From: a virus
IMG/VR virus record: IMGVR_UViG_3300020470_000868
Coordinates: 48,458-112,457 of that record
Length of the DNA: 64,000 nucleotides
Direction: 5' to 3' (one strand)
Shown here one piece after another: positions 62,936-64,000 of this stretch (positions within the stretch are counted from its first letter, which is position 1; every line of letters starts with the position of its first letter). The notes beneath the pieces were generated by a model. It ran no database searches. It saw only the letters and a program-made list of their open reading frames with translations, and was not told where the DNA came from. The position numbers were made by a program, and so were the translations under genes.

Positions 62936-63475
62936 TTAGAAATTGCTAAAAATATGGTTATCCCATTCGCAATAGTCATAACTTAGAGAATGATTCCAAA
63001 TTTTTTCGTAGTCGATACAGTTCTCTATCCAACTTGGAAGTGAGTTAGAAATATAACCACATTCTGCGATTAATTCCTCTGTAAATTCTGCTCCGCTGTA
63101 GTATTTTCCTCTATAGGACTCTTCTAAGTGCATTAAGTCGTTTATACTGAATAAGTTAATAAATGCTTCAATAATTTCATCAACTGGGGAATCGAAGTAA
63201 CGTAACTCATTACAAACATTTTCGTATGTGTCAATTTCTTCAATAGCGTCATCTATATCTAAGTTGAAAGTCTCTTGAAATTCTTGAATTTCGTCTAGTC
63301 TCTCTGTTCCCTCATCAAGTGCTATTTCTGAGACTTTAGAAAATTCTACTCCATAATCAGTAGAAAATTGTAAACTACGGTTAACAATTTCATTAAGTTC
63401 TAAAACTCTTGACTTTCTTAGGTCAGCATTGATTTTGTCTAGTCTAGTTTGCTGAGAGTTAGATAAAGTTTGCAT
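62936..63475 (-). CDS. ArdA-like antirestriction protein
   Basis: A 179-aa acidic protein. Residues 115-179 (LEESYRGKYYSGAEFTEELI, then AECGYISNSLPSWIENCIDY, then EKIW) match the C-terminal domain of ArdA. That domain carries a Y.G.Y.S...F..EL..E.G pattern, then a D-Y-E segment, and ends in a short aromatic strand. ArdA mimics B-form DNA and blocks type I restriction enzymes in the host. The N-terminal part is more divergent but also acidic and helical (LDIDDAIEEIDTYENV). The catalytic-free, acidic surface fits mimicry. It has an early promoter and its own terminator. Other acidic early proteins are possible alternatives. Confidence 0.72.
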   Translation of the reverse strand: MQTLSNSQQTRLDKINADLRKSRVLELNEIVNRSLQFSTDYGVEFSKVSEIALDEGTERLDEIQEFQETFNLDIDDAIEEIDTYENVCNELRYFDSPVDEIIEAFINLFSINDLMHLEESYRGKYYSGAEFTEELIAECGYISNSLPSWIENCIDYEKIWNHSLSYDYCEWDNHIFSNF

Positions 63476-63501
63476 TTTGGGAAATTAGTGTTGTTAAATT
63501 A

Positions 63502-63531
63502 ATGATAACATAAATTTTTGATTTATGGGAA
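63502..63531 (-). promoter_or_regulatory. Early sigma70-like promoter of the ArdA-like gene
   Basis: TTCCCA (63531-63526), 18-base spacer and TATCAT (63507-63502) on the minus strand. It is followed by ATTAATTTAACAACACTAA and CCCAAAATG, which forms the start codon region. Confidence 0.65.
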
Positions 63532-63537
63532 TAAAAA

Positions 63538-63559
63538 AAGAGATTTTTTACAATCTCTT
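63538..63559 (-). terminator. Rho-independent terminator of the 93-aa gene
   Basis: Perfect 8-bp stem AAGAGATT and AATCTCTT with a 6-base loop, followed on the minus strand by a T run. The stop codon of the gene (63548-63550) lies in the loop. Confidence 0.85.
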
Positions 63560-63829
63560 AAGGTTTACATATCCCTCATAAATGTGAATTACTGTCTCTA
63601 AAACAGTTTCTAAAACTTCGCTTGAAACATAAATTTCATTATCATATACCCAAGAATCACGTTTATATAAAACTTGTAAAACATTATGGGCAATATCTTC
63701 TAAATTTTTCTGTGAATAAACTGTTGCCTTCCAGTTGCCACAATAGTTAAATTTTTTATCTAATACTTTGACTAAATCCTCTGTTGTAATTGTAGATAGG
63801 TCAAGAGTGAAATTTGCAATTTTGTACAT
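63548..63829 (-). CDS. Small early protein (93 aa), unknown
   Basis: MYKIANFTLDLSTITTEDLV, followed by KVLDKKFNYCGNWKATVYSQ and helical segments (LEDIAHNVLQVLYK, LETVLETVIHIYEG). It is alpha/beta with no recognised domain. The ATG at 63829 is chosen because the promoter -10 is at 63859-63864, which would place a start at 63868 upstream of the transcription start. It shares the CCCAAAATG start context with the ArdA-like gene. Function unknown. Confidence 0.75.
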   Translation of the reverse strand: MYKIANFTLDLSTITTEDLVKVLDKKFNYCGNWKATVYSQKNLEDIAHNVLQVLYKRDSWVYDNEIYVSSEVLETVLETVIHIYEGYVNLKRL

Positions 63830-63858
63830 TTTGGGAAAAAAGTGTTTTGTATAAATTA

Positions 63859-63887
63859 ATGATAACATATTTTTTAAAATATGTGAG
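63859..63887 (-). promoter_or_regulatory. Early sigma70-like promoter of the 93-aa gene
   Basis: CTCACA (63887-63882), 17-base spacer and TATCAT (63864-63859) on the minus strand. The leader repeats ATTAATTTA and ends in CCCAAAATG. Confidence 0.65.
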
Positions 63888-63894
63888 AGTAAAA

Positions 63895-63915
63895 AAGAGA
63901 ATTTAATATTCTCTT
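63895..63915 (-). terminator. Rho-independent terminator of the partial gene
   Basis: Perfect 8-bp stem AAGAGAAT and ATTCTCTT with a 5-base loop, followed by TTTTTT on the minus strand. It overlaps the stop of the partial gene. Confidence 0.82.
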
Positions 63916-64000
63916 AATATTCGCTCCATTGTCTCAAATATGAGTTAATTTCTGCTAATGTGCAAGAATACTTATATTCTGCTCCATTACCAGTAATAAA
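63914..64000 (-). CDS. Partial small early gene (C-terminal 28 aa)
   Basis: Only the end of the gene is in the window. The frame reads FITGNGAEYKYSCTLAEINS, then YLRQWSEY and TAA at 63914-63916. A terminator follows immediately, so it is a separate transcription unit from the 93-aa gene. Function unknown. Confidence 0.6.
   Translation of the reverse strand, partial: FITGNGAEYKYSCTLAEINSYLRQWSEY

Overview
The window is a stretch of a T4-like myovirus genome that infects a cyanobacterium (a marine cyanophage, Kyanoviridae-type). The evidence is an A/T-rich, tightly packed set of genes, all on the minus strand. Neck, packaging, sheath and baseplate genes follow the T4 order (25, 6, a gp7-like giant, 8, fibre genes, 13, 14, 15, 16, 17, 18), and a phycocyanobilin:ferredoxin oxidoreductase (PcyA) gene, useful only in a phycobilin-making host, sits inside the packaging cluster. 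No tRNA, rRNA, CRISPR array or transposase was seen.

Layout in the direction of transcription, from high to low coordinates. (1) 64000-61864, early-type region: small genes with a shared sigma70-like promoter and leader and with rho-independent terminators. They include an ArdA-like antirestriction protein and a NUMOD4/HNH_3 protein, plus an intergenic stretch with a Fur-box-like palindrome. (2) 61863-60240: NlpC/P60-like hydrolase, AbrB/MazE-like small protein, two small unknowns and a prolyl-hydroxylase-type 2OG-Fe(II) oxygenase. (3) 60250-53303: an 1102-aa virion protein, a PAAR spike-tip protein, several very small genes, then baseplate gp25 and gp6. (4) 53283-32197: one 7028-codon gene at the gp7 position. 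(5) 32188-18054: YHYH/Ig protein, fibre-like protein with a cupredoxin-like end, Gly-rich repeat protein, gp8, a 2397-aa DUF4815-type protein and two small coiled-coil proteins. (6) 17981-11668: a 2017-aa fibre-like protein and a small protein. (7) 11666-8791: neck and tail completion gp13, gp14, gp15 and small terminase gp16. (8) 8763-4966: virion-type protein, GTG-start zinc-finger protein, Lys-rich protein, second 2OG oxygenase, small membrane protein and staphylococcal-nuclease-like protein. (9) 4963-1: PcyA, large terminase gp17, zinc-ribbon protein and the N-terminal 769 codons of tail sheath gp18.

Genes are coupled by ATGA or TAATG overlaps. T4-like late promoter boxes (NATAAATA) lie 20-75 bases upstream of several structural genes, and one clear terminator separates two late transcription units at 18.03 kb. 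Together the genes build the baseplate with its fibres, the neck and the sheath, package DNA, and modify host metabolism through PcyA and the two oxygenases.

The most unusual content is the 7028-aa protein. It appears to be a gp7 baseplate-wedge protein whose conserved C-terminal region is split by about 2650 residues of inserted modules, and which continues for a further 3500 residues of repeat arrays. The modules include Gly-rich repeats, a YHYH domain, an EF-hand loop, a possible beta-propeller, LamG-like domains, six helical repeats, two further repeat families and an Ig domain interrupted by a cupredoxin-like domain. Several modules recur in gp8, gp14 and neighbouring virion proteins, which suggests domain shuffling across the virion gene set. 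Family assignments were made by eye and from memory, without database searches.
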